From positions 1-64,000 of the forward strand of contig CACNNQ010000006.1 in the NCBI GenBank assembly GCA_902621855.1: a stretch of DNA of 64,000 bases, written 5' to 3'. Both the position numbers and the translations under genes were made by a program. Position 1 is the first letter of the stretch. The number at the start of each line of letters is the position of its first letter. The notes below the pieces were generated by a model. The model saw nothing but the letters and a program-made list of their open reading frames with translations, was not told where the DNA came from and searched no databases. This stretch comes from an uncultured Alphaproteobacteria bacterium. Lineage in GTDB: Bacteria; Pseudomonadota; Alphaproteobacteria; HIMB59; GCA-002718135. Positions 48,082-59,961 of this stretch are shown piece by piece.

Positions 48082-50754
48082 ATGAATTCAAATCAGATAA
48101 GGTCGACGTTTCTCAATTATTTTAAAAAAAATGGGCATGAGATTATTCATTCTAGCTCTCTAGTGCCAGATAATGATCCTACTTTAATGTTTGCTAACTC
48201 TGGAATGGTACAATTTAAAAATATTTTTACAGGTAAAGAGATAAGAGATTACAATAGAGCGACTACTGCTCAAAAATGTGTAAGAGCAGGTGGTAAACAC
48301 AATGATTTAGAAAATGTAGGATATACAACAAGACACCATACTTTTTTTGAAATGTTAGGTAATTTTTCTTTTGGAGATTACTTTAAAGAACTAGCAATAG
48401 AGCTAGCATGGAAACTAATCACCAAAGAATATTCAATAAACAAAGATAGACTTTTAGTAACTGTTTATTCTGAAGATCAAGAAGCTTTTGATCTATGGAA
48501 AAAAATAGCAGGATTGTCAGAAAATAAAATTATTAAAATAGATACATCTGATAATTTTTGGTCAATGGGCGAAACCGGACCCTGTGGTCCATGTTCTGAA
48601 ATATTTTATGATCACGGTGATAAATACGAAGGTGGTCCTCCAGGATCACCAAATGAAGATGGCGATAGATTCATAGAAATTTGGAATTTAGTTTTTATGC
48701 AATTTGAACAAATATCTAAGTCTGAAAGGATCAATCTACCAAAACCTTCAATTGATACTGGAATGGGATTAGAGAGAATGACAGCTCTTTTAGATGGCTC
48801 TAATGATAATTATTCAACAGATTTATTCCAACCAATTATAAATGAATCAACAAAACTATGTGGTGATGAAAGTTCAATAACAAATCCTAGTCACAGAGTA
48901 ATTGCAGATCACTTAAAATCTTCCTCTTTTTTAATTGCTGATGGAGTCATGCCGTCAAATGAAGGTAGAGGATACGTATTACGAAGAATAATGAGAAGGG
49001 GAATGCGACATGCTCATTCATTAGGTAATAAAGAACCAGTATTTCATAAGCTATTCCCTATTTTTTTAGATGGAATAAAAAATTCATATCCTGAATTAGA
49101 AAGAGCTAAAGATCTCATCACTAATACATTAATCAATGAAGAAACTAAATTCAAAGAAACTGTTGAAAAAGGATTAAAAATTTTAAATGAGGAAATTTCT
49201 AACTCAACAAATATATTTAATGGAGAAGTAGCATTTAAATTATACGATACCTATGGATTTCCCTTAGATTTAACACAAGATTATTTGAAAAGTAAAAATA
49301 TCGAAGTCGATATAAAAACATTTGAACAAAAAATGTTAGATCAAAAGGAAAGAGCGAGACAAAGCTGGAAAGGTACAGGAGACATCGAGGATGAAGGCAT
49401 TTGGTTTCAAATAACTTCTAAATTAGAGCCAACAGAATTTTTAGGATATTCTGATATGGAAGCTGATTGTAAAATAATTTCAATCATATTAGCAAATAAG
49501 TCAGTAGAAAAAGTTAAAAAAGATCAAGAAGCAATCATAATATTAAATCAAACACCTTTTTATGGAGAAAGTGGTGGTCAGGTGGGAGATCAGGGTTTTT
49601 TTGAAAATGATAATTTTAGGTTTGAAGTTATCAATACAACAAAAATGTTTGGAAACTATTTTCTTCACAAAGGTAAAGTAATTAGTGGTGAATGCAAAGT
49701 TGAAGATATCATTAAAGCAAGCATTAATACAGTGAATAGAGATTTAATAAAATATAATCATTCATCAACTCATTTATTACATGCTGCTCTAAGAAAAATA
49801 CTGGGCAAGCATGTCACGCAGAAAGGGTCACTTGTAAATTCAGAAAAACTTAGATTTGATTTTAGTCACAATAATCCAATTGAAAAAAATCAACTCATAA
49901 ATGTTGAAGAAATTGTAAATGATCAAATTAAAAAAAATGGAATTGTTGAAATTAAAATTGTGGATCAAAAAAAAGCTATTGAAGAAGGTGCAATGGCATT
50001 ATTTGGAGAAAAATATAGCGATGAAGTAAGAGTTGTAACAATGGGTCAAGAAAATGAATCATTTTTTTCTAAAGAATTATGTGGAGGAACTCATGTTATT
50101 AAATTAGGGGAAATAAGTAAATTTAAAATAACAAATCAATCTAGTGTTGCGTCTGGAATAAGAAGAATAGAGGCTGTATCTAATGTTGCAGTAGATAAAT
50201 ATATCAAAGAAATAGAAAGAAATTTATTAGAAAAAAATAAAAAACAAGATAATCAAATTGAAGATTTAAAGAATAAAATTAAAAAGATTAATACTGATTA
50301 TAATTTTAACAATCAATTTGAAGACAAAGGTTTGTTAATTAAAGAATTAATTCAAATACACGAAAAATTGAAACAAAATATATCTATATCAAAAAATAAT
50401 GACAATATTGTTGTAAAAAAAATCAAAGAATTAAATTTTATATACTTAATTGCTGAAGACTACCCTAATAAATCTTTGAAAACATTTATTGATGAGCAAA
50501 AAAAACAATATAATAAAAATAGTGTTTCGTTAATAATTTCAAATAATGAAAACAAACTATCTATAGTGCTAGGAGTTACAGAAGATATTACAGATCTTTT
50601 TGATGCTTCAAAAGAAATTAGAGAAATTTCGATTATTCTAGGTGGAAAGGGTGGGGGTGGTAGAAAAGATCTTGCTCAAGGAGGAGGATCAAATGTTAGT
50701 CAAATTAATGAGAGTATAAAATACGTAGAAGAAAAATTAAATTCTATTAGTTAA
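48082..50754 (+). CDS. alaS: Alanyl-tRNA synthetase
   Basis: [85 protein letters not shown]. Confidence 0.98.
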   Translation: MNSNQIRSTFLNYFKKNGHEIIHSSSLVPDNDPTLMFANSGMVQFKNIFTGKEIRDYNRATTAQKCVRAGGKHNDLENVGYTTRHHTFFEMLGNFSFGDYFKELAIELAWKLITKEYSINKDRLLVTVYSEDQEAFDLWKKIAGLSENKIIKIDTSDNFWSMGETGPCGPCSEIFYDHGDKYEGGPPGSPNEDGDRFIEIWNLVFMQFEQISKSERINLPKPSIDTGMGLERMTALLDGSNDNYSTDLFQPIINESTKLCGDESSITNPSHRVIADHLKSSSFLIADGVMPSNEGRGYVLRRIMRRGMRHAHSLGNKEPVFHKLFPIFLDGIKNSYPELERAKDLITNTLINEETKFKETVEKGLKILNEEISNSTNIFNGEVAFKLYDTYGFPLDLTQDYLKSKNIEVDIKTFEQKMLDQKERARQSWKGTGDIEDEGIWFQITSKLEPTEFLGYSDMEADCKIISIILANKSVEKVKKDQEAIIILNQTPFYGESGGQVGDQGFFENDNFRFEVINTTKMFGNYFLHKGKVISGECKVEDIIKASINTVNRDLIKYNHSSTHLLHAALRKILGKHVTQKGSLVNSEKLRFDFSHNNPIEKNQLINVEEIVNDQIKKNGIVEIKIVDQKKAIEEGAMALFGEKYSDEVRVVTMGQENESFFSKELCGGTHVIKLGEISKFKITNQSSVASGIRRIEAVSNVAVDKYIKEIERNLLEKNKKQDNQIEDLKNKIKKINTDYNFNNQFEDKGLLIKELIQIHEKLKQNISISKNNDNIVVKKIKELNFIYLIAEDYPNKSLKTFIDEQKKQYNKNSVSLIISNNENKLSIVLGVTEDITDLFDASKEIREISIILGGKGGGGRKDLAQGGGSNVSQINESIKYVEEKLNSIS

Positions 50755-51955
50755 TTTGAAAATTGTTTTTTATTGCGCTTAAAAAATCTTGAGTGTTTAA
50801 CCATTTCTGATCTTTATTAATTAATATTGCTAAATCTTTTGTCATTTCACCACTTTCTACAGTTTTGATACACGTTTCTTCCAAATTTTTTGCAAAATTT
50901 ATTAATTCATTATTACCATCAAATTCTCCTCTAAAACCTAAACCCCTTGTCCAAGCAAAAATTGATGCAATAGGATTAGTTGAAGTTTCTATACCTTTCT
51001 GATGATTTCTATAATGCCTAGTAACAGTGCCATGTGCAGCTTCAGCTTCTACTGTTTTACCATCAGGAGTCATCAACACACTTGTCATTAAACCTAGTGA
51101 TCCAAATCCTTGAGCAACAGAATCTGATTGAACATCTCCATCATAATTTTTACAAGCCCAAATAAAATTACCTTCCCATTTTAAAGCTGAGGCTACCATA
51201 TCATCGATTAATCTATGCTCATAAACTATATCTTTTTCTTTAAACTTATTTTTAAATTCAGTATCAAATACATTCTGAAATAAATCTTTAAATCTTCCAT
51301 CGTAGACTTTTAAAATAGTATTTTTAGTAGAAAGGTAAACTGGCCATTCAAGGTTAAGTCCATAATTAAAACAAGCTCTAGCAAAGTCTTTAATTGAATT
51401 ATCTAAGTTATACATTGATAGGGCTACGCCAGATTTTTCAAATTCATATACATCTTTTGTAAATCCTTCAGATCCATCTTTAGGTTCAAAAACCATTTTG
51501 AGTGTCCCTGGTTTATTTATTAATGTGTCAGTCGCTCTATATTGATCACCAAAGGCATGTCTAGCAACTACAATTGGATGATTCCAATTTGTGATTATTC
51601 TTGGAACATTCTTGCATATAATTGGCTGTCTAAATATAGTTCCTCCCAGTATATTTCTTATGGTTCCATTTGGAGAACGCCACATTTGTTTTAATTTGAA
51701 TTCCTCTACTCGATTTTCATCGGGTGTAATTGTTGCACATTTTATTCCTACACCAAATTTTTTAACAGCCTTGGCAGCATCTATGGTGATTTGATCATTT
51801 GTTTCATCTCTTTTAATCACTCCAAGATCAAAATATTTGATATCTATATCAAGATAGGGCAAAATTAATTTTTCTTTGATGTACTTCCAGATGATTCTGG
51901 TCATTTCATCTCCATCCATTTCAACTACAGGGTTTTTAACTTTTATTTTTGCCAT
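50747..51955 (-). CDS. icd: NADP-dependent isocitrate dehydrogenase (monomer ~45 kDa type)
   Basis: [103 protein letters not shown]. Confidence 0.97.
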   Translation of the reverse strand: MAKIKVKNPVVEMDGDEMTRIIWKYIKEKLILPYLDIDIKYFDLGVIKRDETNDQITIDAAKAVKKFGVGIKCATITPDENRVEEFKLKQMWRSPNGTIRNILGGTIFRQPIICKNVPRIITNWNHPIVVARHAFGDQYRATDTLINKPGTLKMVFEPKDGSEGFTKDVYEFEKSGVALSMYNLDNSIKDFARACFNYGLNLEWPVYLSTKNTILKVYDGRFKDLFQNVFDTEFKNKFKEKDIVYEHRLIDDMVASALKWEGNFIWACKNYDGDVQSDSVAQGFGSLGLMTSVLMTPDGKTVEAEAAHGTVTRHYRNHQKGIETSTNPIASIFAWTRGLGFRGEFDGNNELINFAKNLEETCIKTVESGEMTKDLAILINKDQKWLNTQDFLSAIKNNFQIN

Positions 51956-52494
51956 TTAATTAATATATTTTTTAATTGATCAACAGTATCTATAATGTGA
52001 AAACTGTTTTGTAAATTTTTATTTGAAAATTTCTCATCTTCAAAAAATTTAAATTGTTGAAATAGATTATCCCAGAAATTATTTTTATTAAAAAATATTA
52101 TTGGCTTATTATGAATTCCCATTATTTTCCAAGATACAACTTCTACTATTTCTTCTAAAGTTCCTGTTCCTCCTGGTAATGCTAAATAGGCATCACCTAG
52201 CTCAAAGAGTAATTTTTTTCTTTCAGACATATTATCCACTATTTTTAATTCATCTATATTTTCAAAAATTATTTCTCTCTCAGATAAAAAACTTGGAATT
52301 ACTCCAATTACTCTATTTTTATATTTTTTTGCTGTTTTGGCAACTACACCCATAATACCTACTTTTGCCCCACCATAGACAATATTTATTTTAAATGATG
52401 ATATTAGTTTGCTAATTTTTTCTGCATCTTGATAATATTTATTACTTAATTTATCTGAGGATGAGCAATAGACAGTAATAGATTTAACAATCAT
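51943..52494 (-). CDS. LOG family protein (TIGR00730-type)
   Basis: [48 protein letters not shown]. Confidence 0.93.
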   Translation of the reverse strand: MIVKSITVYCSSSDKLSNKYYQDAEKISKLISSFKINIVYGGAKVGIMGVVAKTAKKYKNRVIGVIPSFLSEREIIFENIDELKIVDNMSERKKLLFELGDAYLALPGGTGTLEEIVEVVSWKIMGIHNKPIIFFNKNNFWDNLFQQFKFFEDEKFSNKNLQNSFHIIDTVDQLKNILIKWQK

Positions 52495-52519
52495 ATATTT
52501 AAAATATTATTAGAAAAAA

Positions 52520-55500
52520 TTAACTAGAAATTTTTTTCTTATACCAATCCTTTATGTTTTCCCTAAACATTAAAGCAGATGGTGTTACAACTAATGTAAG
52601 AAAAGTTGCAAAAAGTAGTCCAAATACTATAGCTGTTGATAATTGAACCCACCATTGAGTATCTGGTGAACCTCTGGTTATTTCTCTAGATATAAAGTCA
52701 ACATTTGTCATTGTTACCATTGGTAATAATCCTAGTACTGTTGTAGTTGTTGTAAGTAAAACTGGTCTAAGTCTTTGTGCTCCTGTTTTGATAATGGCCT
52801 CTCTTATATTTGATGTCTTAGTCTTTAAAAAATCAAATGTATCAATCAATATAATATTGTTATTTACAACTATTCCAGCAAGGGCAATAACGCCAACTCC
52901 TGACATTACAATACCAAATGGTTGTGCTGTTACTATTAAGCCTATGAATACACCAGCTGTAGACATTACTACTGCAAAAAGAATTAAGAATGCACTGTAA
53001 AAGCTGTTAAATTGTAAAAGAAGTATCATTAGCATTAAAAATAAAGCAACGCCAAAAGCTCCTGTCAAAAATTCTTGAGCTTCTTTTTGGTCTTCATTTT
53101 CTCCTATAAGCTCAGCTCTTACTTTGCTATCTAATTCGTAGCGTGGCAAATCTATTGTTCTTCCTCTCCAAGATGGAGCAGTATCCGAAATTCCTAATAC
53201 ATACTCAAGTTCTCTTACTTTTCCATCAGGATAGGTTCCAGGCTCTACATCAGCCTGAATATTTATAGCATTTTTTGAGTCTACTCTAATTATATTTCCT
53301 GTTCTGTTATTTGGAACAATATCAACAAAGTTGGATATTGGAACTAAACCATTTGAAGTTGTAACTCTTAAATTATCAATTCTATCAAGTGTTCTTCCTT
53401 CATTAGGATAGCGGAGATACAGTGGAATACTTTCGTTACTATCATCAGGTCTATATTCCCCAAGTTTAAGACCATTAGTTGCAAGTTTTATAACATTTCC
53501 TATAGATGAAATGTTAGCTCCAAATTTAGAAGCTTGTTTTCTATCAACATTTATTTCCCATTCTATTCCAGGTGCTGGTAAATTATCTTCAACATTCATT
53601 AACTTTGGATAATTATCCATGAATTTTTTAAGCCTAATTCCTTCAGTAATTAAAAGTTGTTTATTATCACTAGTCAATTTAATATTAATTGGTTTGCCTT
53701 CACCAGGCCCACCTTGTTGTTCTCTTGATTCTACTTTGATTCCATTAATACTTTTCGTTGCTTCTAAAATTTCAGCAAGTATAACTTTAGATTTTCTTCT
53801 TTTATCCCAATCTGTATATTCCAAACTTATTGATCCTATAAAGTCTTCTGAAGCCTCTGATTGTTCACTTACATTTCCACTTAAAGAATAAATATTTTTA
53901 AATTCCTGTCTTTCTGACTGTAGTTTTAAAATTATATTCTCAACTCTTGATACATAATCTTTTTTTTCTTCAACAGAGAGATTACCTCTTGCAAATACTA
54001 CAATTTTTGCAAGATCTGGCTCAACATCTGGGAAAAATTCAACACCTTTTCCAACTTGAGTATAGGTATAATTTACTGCAACTAATATCACTAAGGCACT
54101 AAGCATAACCTTTAAAGGATGAAATAATAAAAAGTTTAATAGTTTAGCATAAAAACCTACAAAACCAGTTACATTTAAAACAGGTTCATTTGACTCTGAA
54201 GATAAGATTTTAGCATTTTTAGAAACTAATTTATCTGTAGAATTTACACTTTCTGAAATTTTATAAACTCTTGGTATTATTTTTATAAATACAAAAATAA
54301 ATAAAGCAAAGCTGAGTAAATATTTTCCAATTGTAATAAATAAACCAAATCTCTGAAGATCTAATAATCCAAATCCATAAGATATTATATTATAAAAAAT
54401 TAGTGATATTAATAATGGTACAATAAATTGTAGTAGTATTCTTGATACTGTGTTTAAAATAGATCCTAAAACTGGCACAAAAAGTAGTGCCATAAATAAT
54501 GAAGAAATAAGAACACATATAAGTGTTATTGGAAGATATTTCATAAACTCACCAGCAATTCCTGGCCAGAATATTAGTGGTAGAAAAGCTGCAAGCGTAG
54601 TTGCAGTTGATGATATTATTGGGAGTGACATCTTTTTCGATGCATTTGCAAAAGCATCTTTTACACTTAAGCCTTCTTTCATTTTTCTATCAGCATATTC
54701 CACAACAACAATAGCCCCATCAACCAAAAGTCCAACAGATAAAATAAGTGCAAATAAAACTACTATATTAATAGTAAATCCCATTACAGAAAGGGCTAAT
54801 AAACCTGATAAAAATGATCCAGGTATAGATACACCAACTAATAAACCTGATCTAACTCCTAAAGCTCCTAAGATTATAATTAAAACAAGAATTATGGCAG
54901 CTATAACATTATTCTGAAGACTGTTTAACATAGTTTTAATACCTTTTGATTGATCATTACCAAAAGAAATTTCGACATTTTCCGGAAAGGTTTTTTGGGT
55001 TTTTGATGTAACTTTTTTTACTTCATCAATTGTATTAATAATATTTTCACCAATTCTTTTTGAAACATCAATAGTAATTGAATTTGACCCATTTACGTTT
55101 GCATAAGATTGTCTATCTTCGAATGTTCTTTTTACTTCAGCAATATCTCGGAAAGTTATTACTGAATCTCCACTAGTTTTTACAGGTGTATTTAATACAT
55201 CTTCAATTGTTTCATATAAACCTGGAACTTTAATATCAAAACTTCCATCACCAGTATCTTGCCCACCAGCAGATACCATCATATTATTTTCTCTTACAAT
55301 ATTAATAAGATTTTCCAGATTTATACCGTAACTTTCAACAGCAGTTGGATTTATTAAAATATCAACCTGCTCATTTCTTTTACCACCTATTTTAGCTTCT
55401 AAAACACTTGGAATTGTTTCAATGTCATCTTGTAAAATATCAGCTAAGTCTTGAAGAGTTCTATTCGGCACATCTCCACTTAATGAAATGGAAAGAATAG

Positions 55501-55915
55501 GAAATGTACTAATGTTAACTTCATTTACTGTTGGTTCATCTGCTTCACTAGGAAGATCGCCTTTAGCTCTATCAACTTTATCTCTTATATCTACCATTGC
55601 TTGATCAGAATCGAATCCAGCATCAAATTCTAGTAAAACATTACCTCCACCCGAATAAGCTGTTGATCTTACTTCTTTTACTCCTTCAACAGTTTTTACT
55701 TCATCTTCTATTGGTTTAACTAAAAGTCTTTCAGAGTCTTGTGCTGAAATACCATTTTGATGAAGGGAAATATAAACTATTGGAATGCTAACATCAGGAG
55801 ATGATTCTTTAGGCATTGTTATATAAGTAGACGCCCCAGAAAAAATTATAAATAAAAGAATTCCCATAAAAACTCGAGAATGGCTAATTGCGTAGTCTAT
55901 AATATTAATTTTCAT
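52520..55915 (-). CDS. RND-family efflux transporter permease (AcrB/MdtB-like)
   Basis: 1131 aa; ASTYITMPKESSPDVSIPIVYISL, VLFALILSVGLLVDGAIVVVEYADRKMKEG, GVGVIALAGIVVNNNIILIDTFD. Confidence 0.95.
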   Translation of the reverse strand: MKINIIDYAISHSRVFMGILLFIIFSGASTYITMPKESSPDVSIPIVYISLHQNGISAQDSERLLVKPIEDEVKTVEGVKEVRSTAYSGGGNVLLEFDAGFDSDQAMVDIRDKVDRAKGDLPSEADEPTVNEVNISTFPILSISLSGDVPNRTLQDLADILQDDIETIPSVLEAKIGGKRNEQVDILINPTAVESYGINLENLINIVRENNMMVSAGGQDTGDGSFDIKVPGLYETIEDVLNTPVKTSGDSVITFRDIAEVKRTFEDRQSYANVNGSNSITIDVSKRIGENIINTIDEVKKVTSKTQKTFPENVEISFGNDQSKGIKTMLNSLQNNVIAAIILVLIIILGALGVRSGLLVGVSIPGSFLSGLLALSVMGFTINIVVLFALILSVGLLVDGAIVVVEYADRKMKEGLSVKDAFANASKKMSLPIISSTATTLAAFLPLIFWPGIAGEFMKYLPITLICVLISSLFMALLFVPVLGSILNTVSRILLQFIVPLLISLIFYNIISYGFGLLDLQRFGLFITIGKYLLSFALFIFVFIKIIPRVYKISESVNSTDKLVSKNAKILSSESNEPVLNVTGFVGFYAKLLNFLLFHPLKVMLSALVILVAVNYTYTQVGKGVEFFPDVEPDLAKIVVFARGNLSVEEKKDYVSRVENIILKLQSERQEFKNIYSLSGNVSEQSEASEDFIGSISLEYTDWDKRRKSKVILAEILEATKSINGIKVESREQQGGPGEGKPINIKLTSDNKQLLITEGIRLKKFMDNYPKLMNVEDNLPAPGIEWEINVDRKQASKFGANISSIGNVIKLATNGLKLGEYRPDDSNESIPLYLRYPNEGRTLDRIDNLRVTTSNGLVPISNFVDIVPNNRTGNIIRVDSKNAINIQADVEPGTYPDGKVRELEYVLGISDTAPSWRGRTIDLPRYELDSKVRAELIGENEDQKEAQEFLTGAFGVALFLMLMILLLQFNSFYSAFLILFAVVMSTAGVFIGLIVTAQPFGIVMSGVGVIALAGIVVNNNIILIDTFDFLKTKTSNIREAIIKTGAQRLRPVLLTTTTTVLGLLPMVTMTNVDFISREITRGSPDTQWWVQLSTAIVFGLLFATFLTLVVTPSALMFRENIKDWYKKKISS

Positions 55916-55920
55916 TGATA

Positions 55921-57162
55921 TTAGTTTATTGTTTCACCAATACTTATATATTCTTGACCACTAACTATTAAATTTACCGTCTCAGGTAATCCAGAAACCC
56001 ACATCCCGTCAATTGTATCCTTAATTGTTTTAATTGGGTAAAAAGTAACTTTTTTATCATTATCTACTGCTTTAACACCTACAGTTCCGTCGTCTAGTAA
56101 AGTTAATATAGAAGGTGGTATTTTGTGAGCTCTAAGCTCTGATCCTTTGATAATAATTTTTGTTGTTATACCACTTTTATAAGAAAGATCTTTGTTATCA
56201 GCTTCAATCGTAATTTCGAATGTTCTAGTACTAGTTTCAGCTGATGGTGAAATAAAAGATATTATTCCATTTTTTTTAATACCGTTACTATCTTCAATTA
56301 AAGCTTTAGTACCAACACTCACTTTATTTACATCAAATTCAGATAAATAACCTTCAATTTTAATAGGATCTAAGTCAATTATAGTAAATAGCGGGGTTCC
56401 TATTGAGATAAATTCAGTTTTTTCAACCATTTTTTCTGAAATAATTCCATCAAATGGTGCTTTGATAGTAGTTTTTTCTATATCAAGTTTTATGTTTTTT
56501 AAAATTGATTTTACATTTGAAATTTGAGCCTCAAGGTTTGCTAAGGTAGATTCAAATTTTATTTTAATATCTTCTCTATCCGCTTGAGCATTTGCAAGAT
56601 TAAAAGATGCTAAACTTAATTTTGATTTTGAACTTAAACCTTTATCAATAAGTTGTTTTGCTGAAGCATATTCAATTTCATACAATTCAATTCTCTCAAT
56701 ATTTTGTCTGAGAAGATTATCTCTGTTTTTTTCGTTTAAAATTAATTCTTTATTAAGTCTTTCTAGATCTTTTTTTGCACTTGAAAGCTTTTCATTTCTA
56801 TCCTCTAGTGAGATTGTAATCATTTCAGCATTTTGAGATACTCTATCTCCTCTTGCAAATTCAATATTATCTATATTGCCAGATGTTTCAGATTTAACAT
56901 CAATTTTTTTATTATGAATAGTTTGGCCTTGTAATTCAATAGATTGATCAATTAAACTGGAGGTATAAACTTTTGTTTCAACAGAAAATGTAAATTCTTC
57001 ATTATCATCATTTTTTGTATCTTCAGAATATGAAGTTTCTGTTTCAGTGCTAGTTTTTGTATCTTCGTCTTGCGCAATAACATTATTTGTAAATTGACCA
57101 GAACCAATCCATCCAACAACAGCGGCAAAAATTATGAAGGCTATAAATATTGATCTTTTCAT
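55921..57162 (-). CDS. RND efflux periplasmic adaptor (HlyD/MFP family)
   Basis: Signal anchor; IDVKSETSGNIDNIEFARGDRVSQNAEMITISLEDR; TTIKAPFDGIISEKMVEKTEFISIGTPLFTIIDLDPIKIEGYLSE. Confidence 0.93.
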   Translation of the reverse strand: MKRSIFIAFIIFAAVVGWIGSGQFTNNVIAQDEDTKTSTETETSYSEDTKNDDNEEFTFSVETKVYTSSLIDQSIELQGQTIHNKKIDVKSETSGNIDNIEFARGDRVSQNAEMITISLEDRNEKLSSAKKDLERLNKELILNEKNRDNLLRQNIERIELYEIEYASAKQLIDKGLSSKSKLSLASFNLANAQADREDIKIKFESTLANLEAQISNVKSILKNIKLDIEKTTIKAPFDGIISEKMVEKTEFISIGTPLFTIIDLDPIKIEGYLSEFDVNKVSVGTKALIEDSNGIKKNGIISFISPSAETSTRTFEITIEADNKDLSYKSGITTKIIIKGSELRAHKIPPSILTLLDDGTVGVKAVDNDKKVTFYPIKTIKDTIDGMWVSGLPETVNLIVSGQEYISIGETIN

Positions 57163-57231
57163 TAAATATCGTACAATTCATATATATTAAAGTTACTAAA
57201 AAACAATTTTTTGTTAACTTTATAATCATTT

Positions 57232-57831
57232 ATGAAATCAAAAAACTGGGTTAATAGACAAAAAAATGATCAGTTTGTAAAAAAAGCTAAACAGTTAGGT
57301 TATATAAATCGAGCTGCGTTTAAACTAGAAGAGATTGAGCAAAAATATAAAATAATTGAACATTCTAGAGAAATACTAGAACTTGGATCTTCTCCAGGAG
57401 GTTGGACTCAAGTCATCTTAAATTACAATCCAAAAACAAATATAACCTGTTTTGATTTATTAGATATGAAAATTAATAATCAACGTATATCTTTCTTTAA
57501 AGAAGATTTTTTAAAATTTAATTTTACTAATTTAAAAAATAAATTTGATTTGGTTTTATCAGATATAGCTCCTAATACAACCGGTCATCAATCAACAGAT
57601 CATCTCAGGATAAGTCAAATAATATATGAAGTTATAAACAGATTAGAAATAATATTAAAAAAACAAGGATCATTTATATTCAAAATTTGGAAGGGAGAGG
57701 AAGAAAAGGAAATTATATACATGCTTAAAAAAATTTTTGATAAAGTTGAGTATTTTAAGCCAAAATCATCAAGACAAGAATCAAGTGAAATATTTATAAT
57801 ATCAAGAGGATTTAGATTGCATGAAGAGTAA
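57232..57831 (+). CDS. rlmE: 23S rRNA (uridine-2'-O-)-methyltransferase RlmE/FtsJ
   Basis: INRAAFKLEEIEQKYKII; ILELGSSPGGWTQVIL; DLVLSDIAPNTTGHQSTDHLR; KPKSSRQESSEIFII. Confidence 0.95.
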   Translation: MKSKNWVNRQKNDQFVKKAKQLGYINRAAFKLEEIEQKYKIIEHSREILELGSSPGGWTQVILNYNPKTNITCFDLLDMKINNQRISFFKEDFLKFNFTNLKNKFDLVLSDIAPNTTGHQSTDHLRISQIIYEVINRLEIILKKQGSFIFKIWKGEEEKEIIYMLKKIFDKVEYFKPKSSRQESSEIFIISRGFRLHEE

Positions 57832-59374
57832 ATTAGAAACTATTTTAATTGTAGATTATGGATCTCAATACACACAATTAATTGCAAGAAGAATAAGAGA
57901 ATTAGAAGTCTTTTGTCTTGTCTATCCTTTTAATAAAATTACGAAAAAAATTTTAAATGAAATCAAACCATCTGCATTCATATTATCGGGAGGACCTAGA
58001 TCAGTATTAGACAAAAATGCCCCTAAATTAAATCAAGAAATTTTAAAAATGAAAAAACCAGTTTTAGCAATTTGCTATGGCATGCAATTAGTAACAAAAA
58101 ATTTGAGTGGTGTAGTAAAACGTTCTACGTATAGAGAGTATGGTCACACTATTATAAATATTAAGAAAAAATCACTTCTATTTAAAGGAATAAACAAACG
58201 AAAAATCAAAGTATGGATGTCTCATGGAGATAATATCAATAAAATACCAAAAATTTTTTCAGTAACATCTGTATCAAACAATAAAATTATTTCATCAATT
58301 GAAAATTATAAAAATAAAATTTATTGCCTTCAATTTCATCCTGAGGTCTATCATACAGATTTTGGTTCAAAAATAATTAATAATTTTGTTTTCTATATTG
58401 TAAATATAAAAAATAAATTCAAAATTCAAAAATTTATTGAAAATAAAGTATCAGAATTAAAAAATGAAATTAAGAATAAAAAAATAATCTGTGGTTTATC
58501 TGGAGGTGTAGATTCCACAGTTACTTCATATTTATTACACAAAGCCGTTAACAAAAATCTTTATTGTATTTTTGTTGATCACGGTCTTTTAAGAAAAAAT
58601 GAAGCTAACGAAGTGTCAAAAATATTTTCCAAAAAATTTGGAAAAAACTTTATTAAAATAGATGCTTCTAAAATTTTTTTAAAAAATTTAAAAAATATTT
58701 CTGATCCTGAGAAAAAAAGAAAAATTATTGGCAAAACATTTATAGAAGTTTTTGATAAAGCAGCTAAAAAAATATCAAATGTAAATTATTTAGGGCAAGG
58801 GACTCTTTATCCAGATATTATAGAAAGTATTCCATTTTTTGGAGGTCCTACAGCTAAAATTAAAAGTCATCATAATGTTGGGGGCTTACCAAAAAAAATG
58901 AAACTTAAAATAGTAGAGCCTCTAAGAGAATTATTTAAAGACGAGGTAAGAAATGTTGGAAAGCAATTAAATATAGATAAAGATTTACTTTTAAGGCACC
59001 CATTTCCAGGGCCAGGTTTAGCAATTCGAATACCGGGAGCAATTGACAAAAAAAAGATCTTAATTCTTCAAGAAGCAGACTATATTTTAGTTCAGTATTT
59101 AAAAGAGAAAAAACTTTATAATAAAATTTGGCAAGCTTTTGTTGTGCTGCTACCAGTAAAATCAGTAGGTGTTATGGGAGATGAAAGAACATACAACTAT
59201 ACCGTTTCTATTAGAGCCATTACTTCAGTAGATGGAATGACAGCTGATTTTTATATGTTTACAAATAATCAACTGAAAGAAATATCTTCTAGAATAATTA
59301 ATAACGTAAAAGGAATAAATAGAGTTTTATATGATTTTACCTCAAAACCTCCAGGAACAATAGAGTGGGAATAA
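57821..59374 (+). CDS. guaA: GMP synthase (glutamine-hydrolysing)
   Basis: VDYGSQYTQLIARRIRELEVFC; VLAICYGMQL; LQFHPEV; GLSGGVDSTVTSYLLHKAV; C-terminal KPPGTIEWE. Confidence 0.98.
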   Translation: MKSKLETILIVDYGSQYTQLIARRIRELEVFCLVYPFNKITKKILNEIKPSAFILSGGPRSVLDKNAPKLNQEILKMKKPVLAICYGMQLVTKNLSGVVKRSTYREYGHTIINIKKKSLLFKGINKRKIKVWMSHGDNINKIPKIFSVTSVSNNKIISSIENYKNKIYCLQFHPEVYHTDFGSKIINNFVFYIVNIKNKFKIQKFIENKVSELKNEIKNKKIICGLSGGVDSTVTSYLLHKAVNKNLYCIFVDHGLLRKNEANEVSKIFSKKFGKNFIKIDASKIFLKNLKNISDPEKKRKIIGKTFIEVFDKAAKKISNVNYLGQGTLYPDIIESIPFFGGPTAKIKSHHNVGGLPKKMKLKIVEPLRELFKDEVRNVGKQLNIDKDLLLRHPFPGPGLAIRIPGAIDKKKILILQEADYILVQYLKEKKLYNKIWQAFVVLLPVKSVGVMGDERTYNYTVSIRAITSVDGMTADFYMFTNNQLKEISSRIINNVKGINRVLYDFTSKPPGTIEWE

Positions 59375-59378
59375 GCAG

Positions 59379-59573
59379 ATGATTTGTATAAAAGCTAAAA
59401 TACCAGAAGAAATTTATAACATAGACGATGAATTAAAAGCAATTTATCATAGTAAAGATACTGTGTGTATTTGGGTTTTTAAAACAAGAGAAAATAGAAA
59501 TAAATTTATGGATGAAACTATTGTTATGAAAAAAGATGATAGACAGAATCACTTTGATAATTTTTATAAATAA
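59379..59573 (+). CDS. Hypothetical protein (64 aa)
   Basis: ORF 5 nt after guaA, ATG start with AGCAG upstream; no recognised family. Confidence 0.5.
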   Translation: MICIKAKIPEEIYNIDDELKAIYHSKDTVCIWVFKTRENRNKFMDETIVMKKDDRQNHFDNFYK

Positions 59574-59607
59574 ATTTAAACAATTTTTTAAATTGAGTTT
59601 GAAATAA

Positions 59608-59937
59608 TTACTCTAAAATTTTGAATATTTTTCTATTCAGTGATGTCAAGAGTTGATCTAAATTTTCATATTTCTTATTTTGATTTTTAGATTTTAAATT
59701 ATAGAAAATCTTCCTTTTTTTTCTCTCTACTGATTTATTTAAAATGCATTCTGGAGCAGCAAGACTATGTTTAAAAATATAAAAAAATGCATTATTTTTA
59801 TTAAAATCAATAGCATAATCTTTCCATTCCCCATTAGATACTCCTTTAGAATAAAGATTAAGGATTTTGGCAAGTTCATCTTTGGAAAAGTATAGATTGT
59901 GATTGTTAGTTGAAGCACTAGATGTTACTAAGCCCAT
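59608..59937 (-). CDS. DUF2794 family protein
   Basis: FSKDELAKILNLYSKGVSNGEWKDYAIDFNKNNAFFYIFKHSLAAPECILNKSVERKKRKIFYNL matches the DUF2794 pattern. Confidence 0.8.
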   Translation of the reverse strand: MGLVTSSASTNNHNLYFSKDELAKILNLYSKGVSNGEWKDYAIDFNKNNAFFYIFKHSLAAPECILNKSVERKKRKIFYNLKSKNQNKKYENLDQLLTSLNRKIFKILE

Positions 59938-59961
59938 AAATTAAGAATATAACAAAAATAT

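Noticed and set aside
54450-54917. 155-aa plus-strand ORF opposite the RND permease
   Set aside because: Antisense frame inside a conserved RND gene; composition is a by-product of hydrophobic codons on the other strand.
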